Of a DNA stretch of 16,359 nucleotides, positions 14,096 to 16,359 are shown piece by piece. Each line of letters begins with the position of its first letter. The first letter of the stretch is position 1. The stretch lies in NCBI GenBank assembly GCA_013152615.1, contig JAADGA010000033.1:7810-24168 (forward strand), read 5' to 3'. This DNA is from Alphaproteobacteria bacterium (GTDB taxonomy: Bacteria; Pseudomonadota; Alphaproteobacteria; Sphingomonadales; Emcibacteraceae). Both the position numbers and the translations under genes were made by a program. The notes beneath the pieces are model-generated. The model was not told where the DNA came from. It searched no databases and was given only the letters and a program-made list of their open reading frames with translations.

Positions 14096-15327
14096 AATTC
14101 CTCTCTGGCCATAAAAAAGGCCGCTATTTTGCGGGCCAGCCGGGCGGCAATATCATCCTTGGGCGCGCGGTCCCAGTCCTCAATTCCGGCAGCGGTGATC
14201 AGGCTGACCCGGTTATGATCGCTGCCCATAACGCCTTGTCCGTCATGGCTTGAGACATCATTGGCCACAATCCAGTCACAGCCTTTGCGCGCGCGTTTGG
14301 CCGTCGCGTTGGCCGAAATATTTTCGGTTTCGGCGGCAAAACCAATGACGAGTCCGGGCCGTTGATCATTTTTCTGTGACAGCATTGCCAGAATATCCGG
14401 GTTCTCCACCAGAGGCAATGTCGGCAGGCTGCCGTCCTGCTTTTTGATTTTCTGACCCTGTTCAGCCGCAACGCGCCAGTCGGCAACAGCGGCGACACAG
14501 ACCGCGACATCTGCGGGCAGCGCCTGCTGGGCCGCCAGCATCTGGCGGGCCGATGTCACCCGGATAGTCTCAATCCCGTCAGGATCAGCAAGCGTGGTCG
14601 GCCCCGAAATCAGGCTGACGCGGGCGCCAAGATCACGCAGCGCACGGGCAATGGCATAGCCCTGCTTGCCGCTCGAAATATTGGCGATATAGCGTACCGG
14701 ATCAATAGCCTCATGAGTGGGGCCAGCGGTAATTAATATATGCTTGCCGGTGAGCGGCCCCGTCGGCACAAAGAAATTTTCCAGCGCGGTTACTATATCA
14801 TCCACCTCTGCCAGCCGTCCCACGCCGACTTCACCACAGGCAAGGTCGCCGCTTCCCGGGCCAATCACCCGGATACCGTCCTGACGCAGCTGGTCGAGAT
14901 TGCGCCTGCTGGCCCGATGGCTCCACATGCGACTATTCATACTCGGGGCGATCATGACCGGCTTGTCGGTCGCCAGCAGGGCCGTGGTTGCCAGATTATC
15001 GGCAATACCGGCGGCCATTTTTGCCATTATATTGGCGGTGGCCGGGGCGACAAGTATCAGGTCCGCCTCCCGCGACAGACGGATATGGCCCATTGCCGCC
15101 TCATCGGTCAGGGAAAACAGATCAGTGTAGACTTTTTCGCCGCTCAACGAGCCGAGTGCCAGCGGGGTGACAAATTTTTCGCCGGCTCTGGTCAGGATGA
15201 CGCGCACCGCCATTCCCCGTTCCCGCAGCCGCCGGATCAGGTCAAGACATTTATAAGCCGCAATGCCACCACCGATGATAAGCAGCAAACGCTTTCCGCT
15301 CAGAGCGCTGGTTGATTTCAAGGTCAT
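14092..15327 (-). CDS. coaBC: Bifunctional phosphopantothenoylcysteine decarboxylase / phosphopantothenate-cysteine ligase
   Basis: A 411-residue flavoprotein that performs two steps of coenzyme A synthesis: CoaB joins cysteine to CTP-activated 4'-phosphopantothenate, and CoaC decarboxylates the product. The CoaC half (about 10-187) has H81 in MGHIRLS, the [11 protein letters not shown] segment (94-104), PSMN with N131, and C164 in GDLACGE. The CoaB half (about 194-405) has [15 protein letters not shown]216 in ANISSG, K295 in KIKK and the DWIVANDV segment. Each lies six residues after the matching E. coli residue as I remember it (H75, N125, C158, N210, K289). ATG 15327 has no good ribosome site (CATTACTCTC before it), yet gives the normal N-terminus. 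It lies 40 bases after ubiB. Confidence 0.96.
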   Translation of the reverse strand: MTLKSTSALSGKRLLLIIGGGIAAYKCLDLIRRLRERGMAVRVILTRAGEKFVTPLALGSLSGEKVYTDLFSLTDEAAMGHIRLSREADLILVAPATANIMAKMAAGIADNLATTALLATDKPVMIAPSMNSRMWSHRASRRNLDQLRQDGIRVIGPGSGDLACGEVGVGRLAEVDDIVTALENFFVPTGPLTGKHILITAGPTHEAIDPVRYIANISSGKQGYAIARALRDLGARVSLISGPTTLADPDGIETIRVTSARQMLAAQQALPADVAVCVAAVADWRVAAEQGQKIKKQDGSLPTLPLVENPDILAMLSQKNDQRPGLVIGFAAETENISANATAKRARKGCDWIVANDVSSHDGQGVMGSDHNRVSLITAAGIEDWDRAPKDDIAARLARKIAAFFMAREEL

Positions 15328-15367
15328 GAGAGTAATGTAGGAATAATAACGGGTAAAATCAAGTAAA

Positions 15368-16359
15368 CTACTGAATAATACTGTTGATTATGGCATAAAG
15401 GCCAAGGCTGCCGATGATGCCGCCCAAAAGGCCATAAAAAAACAGTCTGAGCGGGCTACGGTGCCGCCTTGCTTCCTGCGCCTGCTGAATTTTGCGGGCG
15501 GCAGTGGCCAGCGCCTCAATATCATCGAGAATTTTCGGGATGCGGTTCAGAGTTTCAAGTGTGGCCTCGGCAAAGCTGCGGATTTTTGCTGTCGGGCCGA
15601 GATTGTCCAGCATCCATTTTTCGATAATCGGGCGTGACGCCTGCCACATATTGATTTCGGGGTAAAGGTCGAGGGCGACCCCTTCCACGGTTACCATGGT
15701 TTTTTGCAGCAGAATCAGCTGTGGCTGGGTTGGCATGTTGAATGTTGCCGTGGTCTCAAACAGTTGGGCCAGCAATTTGCCAACCGAAATTTCCGCGACC
15801 GGCTTGCCGACAATCGGTGCGCCGACCGCGCGAATCGCCTGGGTAAATTTCTCCAGCGACTGGTCGGGCGGCACATAGCCAATATCAAAATGGGCGCGGG
15901 CGATCAGATGATAATCCTGATTGATAAAACCATAGAGAATTTCGGCGAGGCAGCGTCTGGTTTTGCGGTCGATCCGGCCCATAATACCGAAATCAATGGC
16001 GGTAATCTTGTTGCCCTCGCCCCGGTCATTCTTGCAGGCGAACAGGTTGCCCTGATGCAGGTCGGCATGGAAAAAACCATCATTCAGCGCCTGGGTCAGA
16101 AAGCTTTCGACCAGCCCTTCGGCCAGAATTTTCATATCATGCCCGGCGGCGGCTATTTCGGCCTTGTGCGAGAAGGAAATCCCCTTGACCAGACTGGTGC
16201 AGAGGATGCGGCGGCTGGTCAGGTCCCAGTTGACATCGGGCACGGCGTAGTTGGCGTTATTCGCGCAATTGTCTTTCAGTTCAGAGGCGGCGGCGGCTTC
16301 ATAGCGCAGATCCATTTCAAGGGCGATGGTTTCCGATATGGTCTCAATCACCGACATTG
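15368..16359 (-). CDS. ubiB: UbiB, ubiquinone biosynthesis ATPase/kinase-like protein (C-terminal part)
   Basis: The last roughly 330 residues of a protein of the ADCK/UbiB atypical kinase family, which is needed for ubiquinone synthesis and is thought to use ATP to handle membrane-bound lipid intermediates. The gene enters from the right edge; the ATG at 16357 is an internal Met, since a family member has some 500 residues and the N-terminal KxGQ part is missing here. Seen: EMDLRYEAAAASEL, the catalytic loop HADLHQGNLF (around 16055-16084, Gln where many have Pro), metal-binding IDFGIMGRID, and a C-terminal membrane helix (FFYGLLGGIIGSLGLYAII). It is the first visible gene of the leftward operon to coaBC and dut. 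Confidence 0.93.
   Translation of the reverse strand, partial: MSVIETISETIALEMDLRYEAAAASELKDNCANNANYAVPDVNWDLTSRRILCTSLVKGISFSHKAEIAAAGHDMKILAEGLVESFLTQALNDGFFHADLHQGNLFACKNDRGEGNKITAIDFGIMGRIDRKTRRCLAEILYGFINQDYHLIARAHFDIGYVPPDQSLEKFTQAIRAVGAPIVGKPVAEISVGKLLAQLFETTATFNMPTQPQLILLQKTMVTVEGVALDLYPEINMWQASRPIIEKWMLDNLGPTAKIRSFAEATLETLNRIPKILDDIEALATAARKIQQAQEARRHRSPLRLFFYGLLGGIIGSLGLYAIINSIIQ

Noticed and set aside
14740..15315. 191-codon plus-strand frame over coaBC
   Set aside because: It is antisense to a complete coaBC gene with all catalytic residues; no independent support.

Overview
The window looks like chromosomal DNA of an alphaproteobacterium. This is inferred from the leftward order ubiB-coaBC-dut, from the style of the TonB-dependent receptor and its AraC partner, and from a small exported SH3 protein of a kind common in that class. 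The genus cannot be told from the sequence. No tRNA, rRNA, CRISPR array, insertion sequence or phage gene was seen.

Left part (1-3692, plus strand): a TonB-dependent outer-membrane receptor is followed by an AraC-family regulator. The leader of the receptor gene holds a strong match to the classical Fur box, and a weaker one that covers a perfect TATAAT. This points to iron-controlled uptake, although the substrate is unknown. After the regulator comes a 393-base gap that carries a run of five or six 11-bp direct repeats, then an AT-rich stretch.

Middle (4086-8934, plus strand): a two-gene signalling unit. A large membrane hybrid histidine kinase (periplasmic sensor, HAMP, four PAS-type regions, HisKA, HATPase, receiver) overlaps by 8 bases a receiver-EAL protein that keeps the phosphodiesterase residues. 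Together they should turn an external or redox/ligand signal into a change of cyclic-di-GMP. The following 326-base gap holds only small stem-loops. Then comes a cold-shock protein gene that is broken at codon 6-7 by an exact 5-bp tandem duplication, with its own terminator still in place.

Right part (9646-16359): a leftward exported SH3-domain protein diverges from a rightward D-2-hydroxyacid dehydrogenase. The dehydrogenase converges on a long leftward operon, in transcription order ubiB (cut by the window edge), coaBC, dut, an Rrf2-family regulator, cysK and a MoeB/ThiF-type E1 enzyme. Spacing is tight from coaBC to cysK (4-bp overlap, 15 bp, 17 bp). The operon places a cysteine-consuming step (CoaB) with cysteine synthesis (CysK) and an Rrf2 protein that lacks the iron-sulfur cysteines, which resembles the CymR/CysK theme of Firmicutes. 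The members look like ordinary working genes.

Nothing here is plainly a new class of system. The most rewarding places for a second look are the broken cold-shock gene, the 11-bp repeat array, the paired Fur-like sites, the kinase/EAL pair and the Rrf2-cysK pairing inside the CoA operon.
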